DNA of 9,929 bases from Fidelibacterota bacterium UBA1611 (GTDB lineage Bacteria; Fidelibacterota; Marinisomatia; Marinisomatales; UBA1611), in the NCBI GenBank assembly GCA_002321855.1, contig DCMX01000245.1, forward strand, positions 1,128 to 11,056, written 5' to 3'. Positions 1-5,983 of this stretch are shown here, piece by piece. The notes under the pieces are model-generated. The model was not told the origin of the DNA. It saw only the letters and a list, made by a program, of their open reading frames with translations, and ran no database searches. The first letter of the stretch is position 1; the number at the start of each line of letters is the position of its first letter. A program made the translations under genes and the position numbers.

Positions 1-5
1 ATACT

Positions 6-890
6 ATGATGAAAAATACTTTTATCATGATCCTATCTTTATTCTTAATTAATTGCGGTAAAAAAGAATTACACAATAAGGTTATAGTGCTTGAGACCGA
101 GATCAGTGAATTGAAAAAAGAGAATAGTTTGCTCCTTGGAGAACTAAAAGAAATGGAGACCAGGATGGACAGCGTTGCTAACCTGCCGGCAACTATTTTT
201 TCAAGATCCCATTATTATCTAGAAAAGAAACAATATGAGGAGTGCATCGATCTTCTCATCATACTATCTGAAAAATACCCTGAGTGGGAAAGAACTCGGG
301 TCAATAGAAGATATAATGAAGCAATAACCGCATTAAAGGATCTTAACAAGGAACAGCAACGTTTAGTCGAGCAAGAAGAGAGGCGTAAAAAAAGAAAGGC
401 TCAATTATTAGTTCAATTAAATAATAATATAGATGTCAAATATGATAAACGCAAGCAATCCACCTACTATACAACGGATAGGACCACAATTTGTCAGATC
501 AACCGTACAGTGTCTTTTGGCATCGAGCTTTATATGGTGGTAAAGGATAATGGTCGAAAATATTTCCGATTAAGATCCTCATATATCGAGAAGAGTCATT
601 CTGAATATTATGAGCCTGAATTCATGCTATATGATCGAATAGAACTCTTTGCTGACAATGGGGCAACCATGGTCATTATTGCAGATAGTGAGAATAAAAG
701 ATCTGATCAAGACAGTTTTATAAAAAAGGAATTATCTGATATTCTACTGGATACTGACGCTGTTCTGAAATTTCATGATGCGAATAAGGTACGAGTATTC
801 TTTAAGGGGAAATATCTCTATGAATTTGATATGACATACGATCAGCTCCATGCGTTCAAAGAGATCATTGCGAAGTATGATTATATATAG
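6..890 (+). CDS. Unrecognised coiled-coil lipoprotein with TPR-like middle segment
   Basis: This 294-residue protein has a short charged N-terminus, a hydrophobic stretch and a lipobox ending in Cys17 (L-I-N-C), so it is predicted to be lipidated and anchored in the envelope. Residues about 22-56 form a heptad-like, Leu/Glu/Lys-rich segment typical of a coiled coil. Residues about 60-92 look like a TPR-type helical pair ending in the pattern YP-E-W. Residues about 105-137 are a highly charged helix rich in Glu, Arg and Lys. The remainder, about 138-294, alternates hydrophobic and polar residues and looks like a mainly beta domain. I do not recognise that domain with certainty, although an aromatic-rich core followed by a D-N-G turn recalls domains in secreted Bacteroidetes proteins. 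Only five bases lie upstream, so promoter and ribosome binding site cannot be judged. A second ATG follows directly as codon 2. The reading frame and lipobox are secure; the function is unknown. Confidence 0.85.
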   Translation: MMKNTFIMILSLFLINCGKKELHNKVIVLETEISELKKENSLLLGELKEMETRMDSVANLPATIFSRSHYYLEKKQYEECIDLLIILSEKYPEWERTRVNRRYNEAITALKDLNKEQQRLVEQEERRKKRKAQLLVQLNNNIDVKYDKRKQSTYYTTDRTTICQINRTVSFGIELYMVVKDNGRKYFRLRSSYIEKSHSEYYEPEFMLYDRIELFADNGATMVIIADSENKRSDQDSFIKKELSDILLDTDAVLKFHDANKVRVFFKGKYLYEFDMTYDQLHAFKEIIAKYDYI

Positions 891-995
891 TTTTAGAAAA
901 TTATTTCAGTGTAATGATATTTTCTGGTAGGTTGTTCAAGGTCACGCTATTTCTAGAACTATTATCAGGTACTATGTCAAAACATATTTGACCCA

Positions 996-1487
996 ATGAA
1001 AAATTTATTTATCATATTTTTTATATTTAACGTTATCAGTCTTAATGCTGAAGTGAAGAGTGACATAATAGGGGAAAAGGCTCCAGCCATTTCTCTTTTA
1101 CGAATGGATAACAATAAATTCTTTAAGTCCGAGATATTACTGGGAAAGAAGCATATTGTATTATGTTTCTTTGCTACATGGTCCGTTGCATGTGCTCTCG
1201 AGATCCCCAAGCTGCAGGAGATAGAGGCTGGCATTAACAATGAAGACATCAGCTTTTTCCTTGTTAATGTAAGAGAGACCATTAACACGGTCTCCCCATT
1301 TGTTCATGATAAGATCTATACATTTCCAGTGCTCATGGATAGGCATGGCTTGATACTCAAAAAGTTCTATGGAACAGAATTACCCTTGATAATTGTGATA
1401 AACAGAGATGGTATCGTTACCTATCAACAAATCGGATATAAGGATAATGATGAACTTCAGCTCATTGCGCACTTGAAAATATTGTAA
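996..1487 (+). CDS. Secreted TlpA-like thioredoxin-fold protein with SxxC instead of CxxC
   Basis: The 163-residue product begins with a signal peptide (hydrophobic core to about residue 16, likely cleavage after L-N-A at residue 18), so it should act in the periplasm. The body follows the TlpA/AhpC-TSA plan: an I-G-E-K-A-P-x-I-S-L entry strand at 25-34, a first core strand leading to F-F-A-T-W at 58-62, then the active-site turn S63-V64-A65-C66, then E69-I-P71. The expected cis-proline is P130, in L-P-L-I-I-V-I-N-R-D-G. In catalytic relatives the turn is W-C-x-x-C, so the nucleophilic first cysteine has been replaced by serine here (codon TCC at 1182-1184), while the second remains. The protein cannot form the usual intramolecular disulphide. 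It could have lost redox activity, form only mixed disulphides, or serve as a binding protein. No Shine-Dalgarno motif precedes the ATG. Fold and location are well supported; the role is open. Confidence 0.88.
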   Translation: MKNLFIIFFIFNVISLNAEVKSDIIGEKAPAISLLRMDNNKFFKSEILLGKKHIVLCFFATWSVACALEIPKLQEIEAGINNEDISFFLVNVRETINTVSPFVHDKIYTFPVLMDRHGLILKKFYGTELPLIIVINRDGIVTYQQIGYKDNDELQLIAHLKIL

Positions 1488-1723
1488 AAGATTATAAAGT
1501 GTAGTTCTTAATAGATTTTTTCAGAATGTTATTATTTAAAGAGGGCTCACTTATATTGTATAAATTATTATTAGGTTTAATTATTTAATGTTTGATGGGT
1601 CTAATATTTAAATCATAAGAATAATTATCAGATTCCAGAAATCCTTAATCCTAAAAAAAGTGATACACATTAATTGAGAAATTTCTATTTTTTAACCTGA
1701 TGTATAGTATAAAGGAGATTCAA
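1488..1723. other. AT-rich intergenic spacer
   Basis: This 236-base spacer between the SxxC thioredoxin gene and the first LPP20 gene is markedly more AT-rich than the flanking genes. I see no open frame of convincing length, no tRNA-like cloverleaf and no clear hairpin followed by a T-tract. It probably holds the promoter of the LPP20 gene, since several TATA-like stretches occur (for example around 1551-1560 and 1703-1710), but none has a well-placed -35 partner that I would defend. Confidence 0.4.
1713..1717 (+). promoter_or_regulatory. Strong Shine-Dalgarno that sets the start of the first LPP20 gene
   Basis: AGGAG lies six bases before the ATG at 1724. An in-frame ATG at 1700 would place this motif inside the coding region and would add eight residues before the signal sequence. 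The motif therefore supports the downstream start. It is the only strong ribosome binding site in the window. Confidence 0.75.
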
Positions 1724-2281
1724 ATGAAGAAAGTATTGATTCCGATCATAGGTTTTGTGATGATGGTAGGATGTTCTTCCACCAGGTCACATTCAAAGAG
1801 CGATGTACCTAAATGGTACCTGAATCCTCCACAGGATAAGGGTATTTTCTATGGTGTGGGTGATGCCTTACGCCCCCAATTGAATCTCTCAAAAAAGGTT
1901 GCCACTTCAAGGGCACGGGATGAGTTAGCTCGTCAGATATCCACGCAGGTACGTTCAAAGATCTCGGATTACCAGAAAGCCTCCGGTATGGGCATGGATG
2001 CGGAAGCTACTGAGTTCAATGAATATACTAGTGGAAATGTAATAAACACTGCACTGGAGTATTCCATGATCGAAAAAACGGAAGTTAAGGCTGGTCGTGT
2101 ATTTGTTCTGGTATCGTACGATGTAAAAGCGGCAAAAAAAGCTGCCAAGCAAGCCATGCGCGAAGCGGCTAAACGGAATGAAGCCTATCGTAGCGAGTTG
2201 GAAGCACAGGATGCCTTTCAGCGTCTGGATGATGCTATTGATAAGTTAGAAGGGAGAACTGGGGTTGCACCGAATGAATAA
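1724..2281 (+). CDS. LPP20-family lipoprotein (short paralogue)
   Basis: The 185-residue protein starts M-K-K and has a lipobox M-V-G-C with the lipidated Cys at residue 17. The mature part opens with a short Ser/Lys-rich linker and then the family hallmark: P29-K-W31 followed by F-Y-G-V-G-D-A at 42-48. A long amphipathic helix (about 55-85) follows, rich in Ala, Arg and Glu, and then a strand pair around 108-133 (T-A-L-E-Y through V-F-V-L-V-S-Y). The C-terminus is a charged, probably helical tail. This is the LPP20 domain, also found at the N-terminus of FlgT. It occurs in surface or outer-membrane lipoproteins, mostly of unknown function. The next gene carries a clearly homologous domain, so the two are tandem duplicates. 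I chose the 1724 ATG over the in-frame ATG at 1700 because of the AGGAG before it and the better signal peptide. No flagellar gene is visible nearby, so a motility role cannot be inferred. Confidence 0.9.
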   Translation: MKKVLIPIIGFVMMVGCSSTRSHSKSDVPKWYLNPPQDKGIFYGVGDALRPQLNLSKKVATSRARDELARQISTQVRSKISDYQKASGMGMDAEATEFNEYTSGNVINTALEYSMIEKTEVKAGRVFVLVSYDVKAAKKAAKQAMREAAKRNEAYRSELEAQDAFQRLDDAIDKLEGRTGVAPNE

Positions 2282-2304
2282 TTGAATATTGGATCCAAGT
2301 TTAA

Positions 2305-2376
2305 CAAGGACGTATTCTATTATTTCAATTTCCGGAAAAATTGTCAATTATCCACCGATTAGTCCTTGCTTTTTTT
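2305..2376 (+). terminator. Possible long-looped terminator or leader structure
   Basis: CAAGGAC at 2305-2311 is the exact reverse complement of GTCCTTG at 2362-2368, and seven T residues follow at 2370-2376. Between the arms sits a second inverted repeat, CAATTT (2326-2331) with AAATTG (2338-2343), whose centre is a palindrome. The 7-base outer stem plus T-tract resembles an intrinsic terminator, but the closed loop of 50 bases is much longer than usual. It ends only 20 bases before the ATG of the second LPP20 gene, so it could end the first LPP20 transcript, attenuate read-through, or be a chance structure. Confidence 0.35.
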
Positions 2377-2396
2377 ATCATAACTTTTAATCTGTC

Positions 2397-3743
2397 ATGA
2401 TCAGGAACTTTTTCTTAGTAACTTTCATACTGCTATATATTTCCTGCACACCAAAACCGCCTCCCGTACCACAGCCGTCCCCCACACCATTGGTTCCGGA
2501 GTGGATCGGTCGCCAACCAGCGGATGATAATTTCTGGTATGGAGTTGGCATGTCAGATATTAAGGGAAATGATGATCCGCGCCAGGCAGCGCGGCAGCGT
2601 GCCCAGTCTGAGATCGCTGAACAACTAAAGGTCAGTATCAGATCACAGATGACAGATGTAATGCAAGCTACCAATATGGAATATAATGAGTATTCCCGAT
2701 CCATCATTGAGACTCGGGTGGAAACAAGCTTGGATTATGTGGAAGTTTCTGATAGCTACCAGGATCCCCAGAGTCAATATGTCCTGGCTAAACTTGATAA
2801 GCAGCAATATTTTGACAATTTAGAAAGGGAAAAAAAAGAGGCGGAAACTGTTTCCAGTAACCTGGTCCTCAAGTCCATGGGTGGTGTATCGGCAAATGCT
2901 TTTATTAATCTGGCACTGGCCCTTGAGACCGTAAGTCCTTTTATAGATCTTTACCCAGAGATGGAATTTCCCGCTGGTTCTGGAGAGATAGAAAGTATTT
3001 CATCTATTGTAGCAGGAATACTTCGAGATTATAACGATCGCATCCAGATAAGATTTGACCCCAGTTCTTTGCAAACTATACCCCTTATCAACGATGATAA
3101 GCGCATTACTGTTACTGTCATCGATAAAGAGACAGGTCAGACCCTTGCCAGTATATGGCTAAGAGTAAAATTCAGTGATGAACCAGATCATGATCTTATA
3201 TTGACCAAGGATGATGGTAGCACCATTTACCAGTTGAAAAAGATCATGTTTGCTGCTGGTAGCTATTCCTTATCTTTTTCTGTTGATTACGAATCAATTC
3301 TTAGTAAGAGGTCACGATCCCTTTTGAAGATGGTGCCCAAACAATTTCCGGTGACGGTTGTTCTTGCAGCTCCTAAGATCATGTTTGCAGAGACCATTAC
3401 GAATTTAGGTGACCAGGCTCCCGATTCACCTATTGTGGGATCCATTAAGCGCTGCTTTGAAGATAACTATTCAGCCACCTTTGTCGATAATAAAGCCGAT
3501 GCGGATATGCTGCTTGACCTACACGTTTCCACCTTAGAGCATACAGAGCGGATCAGTGATATCTATCCCTATTTTGTCCATGCGTCAGGTTCCTTGAGCC
3601 TGGTAAATGCGGCTACGGGTCAGGAGATCTTGAACGCTACCATTGCTGAAGAAAAAGGTGCAGACTTTTATTCCATTGAGAAAGCGGGGGTCAATGCTCT
3701 AAAAAACCTGGCAAAAAAAATGGACCTGGATCTTTGTAAATAA
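2397..3743 (+). CDS. LPP20-domain lipoprotein with long C-terminal extension
   Basis: The 448-residue product has a hydrophobic signal and probable lipidation at Cys17 (Y-I-S-C; the Tyr at -3 is atypical), then a Pro-rich spacer at about 18-34. Residues 34-140 form an LPP20 domain with P-E-W at 34-36 and F-W-Y-G-V-G at 46-51, colinear with the domain of the preceding gene. A helical segment follows (about 141-190). Residues about 215-325 look like a beta-sandwich and include I-T-V-T-V-I-D-K-E-T-G. The last segment, about 333-448, contains D-A-D-M-L-L-D-L and a G-S-L-S-L-V-N-A-A-T-G strand-turn, a layout I associate with C-terminal domains of larger LPP20-type and LpoB/CsgG-like envelope lipoproteins. 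That last link is from memory and tentative. The penultimate residue is Cys447. No Shine-Dalgarno motif precedes the ATG. The gene ends nine bases from the end of the convergent acetyltransferase gene. It is probably an envelope or outer-membrane assembly component; the exact role is unknown. Confidence 0.88.
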   Translation: MIRNFFLVTFILLYISCTPKPPPVPQPSPTPLVPEWIGRQPADDNFWYGVGMSDIKGNDDPRQAARQRAQSEIAEQLKVSIRSQMTDVMQATNMEYNEYSRSIIETRVETSLDYVEVSDSYQDPQSQYVLAKLDKQQYFDNLEREKKEAETVSSNLVLKSMGGVSANAFINLALALETVSPFIDLYPEMEFPAGSGEIESISSIVAGILRDYNDRIQIRFDPSSLQTIPLINDDKRITVTVIDKETGQTLASIWLRVKFSDEPDHDLILTKDDGSTIYQLKKIMFAAGSYSLSFSVDYESILSKRSRSLLKMVPKQFPVTVVLAAPKIMFAETITNLGDQAPDSPIVGSIKRCFEDNYSATFVDNKADADMLLDLHVSTLEHTERISDIYPYFVHASGSLSLVNAATGQEILNATIAEEKGADFYSIEKAGVNALKNLAKKMDLDLCK

Positions 3744-3752
3744 TTAGCTGTT

Positions 3753-4370
3753 CTATACCCGATTGGAAAGAGGCGGATCCGTCTGTGCTGCGTAGGTTCG
3801 ATCTGGATCAAGGTCACGGCGGTAATATTCGAATTCCTTTCCGGTACCCTGCCAGTTCTCAACTCTGTCCACGATACGGATCTCTCCAGTGAATCGAGAA
3901 GAGATCCCAGATTTAACGTGTCCAGTGATATATTGGATGTCTTTTCGTTTCTTGGCCCAGTTAAGGTATACCCGTTTCAGCATTTTTGCATACCCGTTTC
4001 CCTGATATTGAGACTGGATGACAAATGCGTATGTGTAGAGGGTATTATTCTTACCAAAATTCTCATCGATCCTGGCCCAAGGTTCCTGGGAAAGGGATTC
4101 GATCGGTACACCTATGATGTAACCGATAATATCACCTTGGTGACGAGCTATGAAAGGCATTGAACCTTCACGATTGAAATATGTCTGGATCGTGTTCAAG
4201 GTCAGGACCGCTTTAGGACCATATTCTTCAGATAATGATTGGGAGATTTTGATCAGTATAGGATAATCCTTTACTCCTGCTCTTTCCATAAGCTCGATCT
4301 GAAAAGAACCACTTGCGGCAATTACTTTTGTTCTTGATACGGTATCGGGTTGTAAATCCATTTGTGGCAT
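3753..4370 (-). CDS. GNAT-family N-acetyltransferase
   Basis: The 205-residue protein has the GNAT core. Strands around 71-93 include P-F-I-A-R and I-I-G-Y-I-I-G-V-P. They are followed by the strand L-Y-T-Y-A-F-V-I and the acetyl-CoA pyrophosphate-binding motif A, Q121-Y-Q-G124-N-G126-Y-A, which fits the Q/R-x-x-G-x-G/A consensus. A helix with K-M-L-K-R-V-Y then leads into the C-terminal part, which has E-N-W-x-G-T-G near 171-177 and E-Y-Y-R-R near 181-185. There is no signal peptide, so it should act in the cytoplasm. The acceptor substrate cannot be read from the sequence. It is the only leftward gene here and is probably transcribed alone. Its start at 4370 is followed by another ATG at codon 4, so a slightly shorter form is possible. 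Upstream lie a direct repeat and three palindromes, listed separately, that may control it. Confidence 0.9.
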   Translation of the reverse strand: MPQMDLQPDTVSRTKVIAASGSFQIELMERAGVKDYPILIKISQSLSEEYGPKAVLTLNTIQTYFNREGSMPFIARHQGDIIGYIIGVPIESLSQEPWARIDENFGKNNTLYTYAFVIQSQYQGNGYAKMLKRVYLNWAKKRKDIQYITGHVKSGISSRFTGEIRIVDRVENWQGTGKEFEYYRRDLDPDRTYAAQTDPPLSNRV

Positions 4371-4372
4371 AG

Positions 4373-4475
4373 ATCTATTTTACAGATATTTATCTGCCAA
4401 TGGCATTCAGAATGCATGTTATCAATAGGAAGTAAGCAATAAAGTTCTCTGGATCTCGGAGTGCATCTATTTTAC
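4373..4475. repeat. 11-base direct repeat in the divergent spacer
   Basis: ATCTATTTTAC occurs at 4373-4383 and again at 4465-4475, 92 bases apart. Read leftward each copy contains TAAAAT, close to a -10 box. The first copy lies just before the acetyltransferase ATG and abuts the palindrome chain. The second copy overlaps the 8-base palindrome TTACGTAA (4472-4479). The pair could be a duplicated binding site or coincidence in AT-rich DNA. Confidence 0.35.
4383..4415. promoter_or_regulatory. Chain of three perfect palindromes upstream of the acetyltransferase gene
   Basis: Three perfect inverted repeats overlap head to tail: CAGATA/TATCTG (4383-4396, two-base centre), TGCCA/TGGCA (4395-4405, one-base centre) and GCATTC/GAATGC (4403-4415, one-base centre). 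The last extends into ATGCAT (4412-4417). They begin 13 bases before the leftward start codon. Such an array could be adjacent operator sites or a set of small hairpins in the 5' leader of the acetyltransferase mRNA. No family of regulator can be assigned. Confidence 0.4.
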
Positions 4476-4495
4476 GTAACTAATAGTCCCAGCAT

Positions 4496-4524
4496 TTGAT
4501 CAGTATCGATCTTAAATGATATTT
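4496..4524 (+). promoter_or_regulatory. Weak candidate promoter for the pyrF-pyrE unit
   Basis: TTGATC (4496-4501) and GATATT (4519-4524) are 17 bases apart, and each matches four of six sigma-70 consensus positions. TATACT at 4524-4529 is a better -10 but has no -35 at a proper distance. Two GATC sites fall in and beside the -35. This is the only spacer before the six-gene rightward run, so a promoter should lie here, but this placement is a guess. Confidence 0.22.
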
Positions 4525-4624
4525 ATACTCTTATTTTTTTTGTTTTCAATAGTTTATTTCGTGTTGAAGGACTACGAAAACAAGGATTGGTTCAGACTTT
4601 TTTGTCTCGGTAATTTCGTGGTCT

Positions 4625-5419
4625 GTGAATTCTTTTAACAGTGAACTAAGGATCCGGACAAGGTCAATCATGTCATATCTGTGTGTTGGCTTAGATATAA
4701 GCGCTGAGAGTTTGGGCTCATCATCGCTGATGGATCTGAAAGATCATGCAAAGCAAGTAGTGGATAATACCCGTGACCTGGCAGCAGCATACAAACCCAA
4801 TTTTGCTTTTTTTGAACGTTGGGGGTCAAAGGGGTTCCAGTGGCTTGAAGAGATCGTTGATTATATTGGTACCGGTCCGATCATTATTGCTGATGCTAAA
4901 AGGGGTGATATAGGTAACACGGCAGAGCAGTATGCAAAAAGCATTTTCGACCATTTTGGTTTTGATGCTGTAACGCTGAGCCCATACCTTGGACAGGATA
5001 GTGTTGAACCATTTCTGGATAGAACGGAAAAAGGTGTCTTTATTCTTTGTCGAACGTCCAATCCTTCAGGCAGTCAATTCCAGGATCACCAGGATGATGG
5101 AAAAGCTCTTTATGAAAAAGTTGCTATCTGGGCGAATGGTATCAATGCAAAGGATAATGTAGGTTTGGTGGTAGGTGCTACTGCTCCAGAAGAATTGACC
5201 AGAATTCGGAAGATCGCACCTGATCTATCAATGTTGATCCCTGGTGTAGGTGCCCAGGGAGGCGATCTGGAACATAGTGTTCGAGTTGGTAATCAAACGG
5301 GTGTAGGGATCATCAATGTTTCCAGGGGAATCTGTTTTGCCGGTGATCACAGTGGATCTGCAATAAGGAATGCAGCAGAATCTTATGTTGCACAGATGAA
5401 AATATTGTTCGATGGATAA
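4625..5419 (+). CDS. pyrF: Orotidine 5'-phosphate decarboxylase, type 2
   Basis: PyrF converts orotidine 5'-phosphate to UMP, the last step of de novo pyrimidine synthesis, in the cytoplasm. The 264-residue sequence shows the type-2 form: L-C-V-G-L-D24 at the first strand, Y-K-P-N-F-A-F-F at 57-63, and the catalytic block D90-A-K92-R-G-D95-I-G-N-T, in which Lys92 protonates the product and the two Asp residues complete the charge network. The phosphate-binding region is P206-G-V-G-A-Q-G-G-D214 and S233-R234-G235. The start is a GTG without a clear ribosome binding site. An ATG at 4670, with AAGG six bases before it, would begin directly at M-S-Y-L-C-V-G-L-D and lose the N-terminal helix. Type-2 enzymes usually have about 15-20 residues before this strand, so I prefer the GTG. 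The stop overlaps the pyrE start by eight bases, which suggests translational coupling. Length is normal for the family. Confidence 0.95.
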   Translation: MNSFNSELRIRTRSIMSYLCVGLDISAESLGSSSLMDLKDHAKQVVDNTRDLAAAYKPNFAFFERWGSKGFQWLEEIVDYIGTGPIIIADAKRGDIGNTAEQYAKSIFDHFGFDAVTLSPYLGQDSVEPFLDRTEKGVFILCRTSNPSGSQFQDHQDDGKALYEKVAIWANGINAKDNVGLVVGATAPEELTRIRKIAPDLSMLIPGVGAQGGDLEHSVRVGNQTGVGIINVSRGICFAGDHSGSAIRNAAESYVAQMKILFDG

Positions 5420-5978
5420 GACAGCGGTCCTGGAGATCTTCAGATCTACTGGCGCACTTTTGGAAGGTCATTTTTTGCTCAGCTCCGGGAGGCATAGTCC
5501 CACCTATTTTCAGTGTGCTCGGGTGTTGCAATATCCAGAATACTTACACATCTTTGCCCGTGAGATTTCAGACCATTATAAAGATTTCAATGTAAATATC
5601 GTTATCTCACCAGCGATCGGTGGGATGGTACTTGGTACTGAAGTAGGGAGACAATTAGATGTTCGCACGGTATTTGCAGAGCGTAAAGATGGTATTATGT
5701 CTATACGTCGTGGATTTCATATCGAACCAGAAGCAAAGGTATTGATCATAGAAGATGTGATAACTACTGGTGGGTCGGTAAAGGAAGTAATGGATATAGT
5801 TACAGAATGTGGTGCTAATATCATGGGTATCGGGGTGTTGGTAGACCGTAGCAATGGCAGAGTTGTTCTGCATAAGAGTCAATTTTCAATCAGTGTACTG
5901 GAAGCAGTAAGTTTTGGTCCAGATGAGATCCCGGCAGATCTCTCCGCGATACCAGTGCAAAAACCAGGGAGCAGATAA
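5412..5978 (+). CDS. pyrE: Orotate phosphoribosyltransferase
   Basis: PyrE joins orotate to PRPP to give orotidine 5'-phosphate, the substrate of the PyrF encoded just upstream. The 188-residue protein shows an N-terminal G-H-F-L-L-S-S-G-R-H-S (19-29), the orotate-side hood of this family, and V-I-S-P-A-I-G-G at 64-71. It also has E90-R-K92 and the PRPP-binding motif at 110-122, V-L-I-I-E114-D115-V-I-T-T-G-G-S. The C-terminus ends in K-P-G-S-R, typical of the subfamily often annotated as the thermophile/archaeal-like PyrE. In many relatives a C-P-L-C pair stands just before that ending. Here the aligned stretch E172-I-P-A-D-L-S-A-I-P has no cysteine. The start codon lies inside the end of pyrF and has no Shine-Dalgarno, so coupling by re-initiation is likely. 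The identification is secure. Confidence 0.95.
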   Translation: MDKTAVLEIFRSTGALLEGHFLLSSGRHSPTYFQCARVLQYPEYLHIFAREISDHYKDFNVNIVISPAIGGMVLGTEVGRQLDVRTVFAERKDGIMSIRRGFHIEPEAKVLIIEDVITTGGSVKEVMDIVTECGANIMGIGVLVDRSNGRVVLHKSQFSISVLEAVSFGPDEIPADLSAIPVQKPGSR

Positions 5979-5983
5979 TCAGC

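Noticed and set aside
977..1288. A 103-codon minus-strand frame
   Set aside because: It overlaps the thioredoxin-fold gene in antisense, and its composition looks like a shadow of that gene.
1703..1708. TATAGT as a -10 box for the first LPP20 gene
   Set aside because: It sits 15 bases before the ATG and immediately before the ribosome binding site, so a transcript started from it would lose that site. No -35 exists at the right spacing.
1700..1723. Upstream ATG start for the first LPP20 gene
   Set aside because: Using it would put the strong AGGAG inside the coding region and add eight residues ahead of a normal M-K-K signal peptide.
3918..4163. An 81-codon plus-strand frame
   Set aside because: It is antisense within the acetyltransferase gene, whose motif A and conserved tail identify the minus strand as coding.
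4593..4608. AGAC-TTTTTT-GTCT as a terminator before pyrF
   Set aside because: The stem is only four base pairs, the T-run is in the loop rather than after the stem, and it lies just ahead of the pyrF start where a terminator makes little sense.
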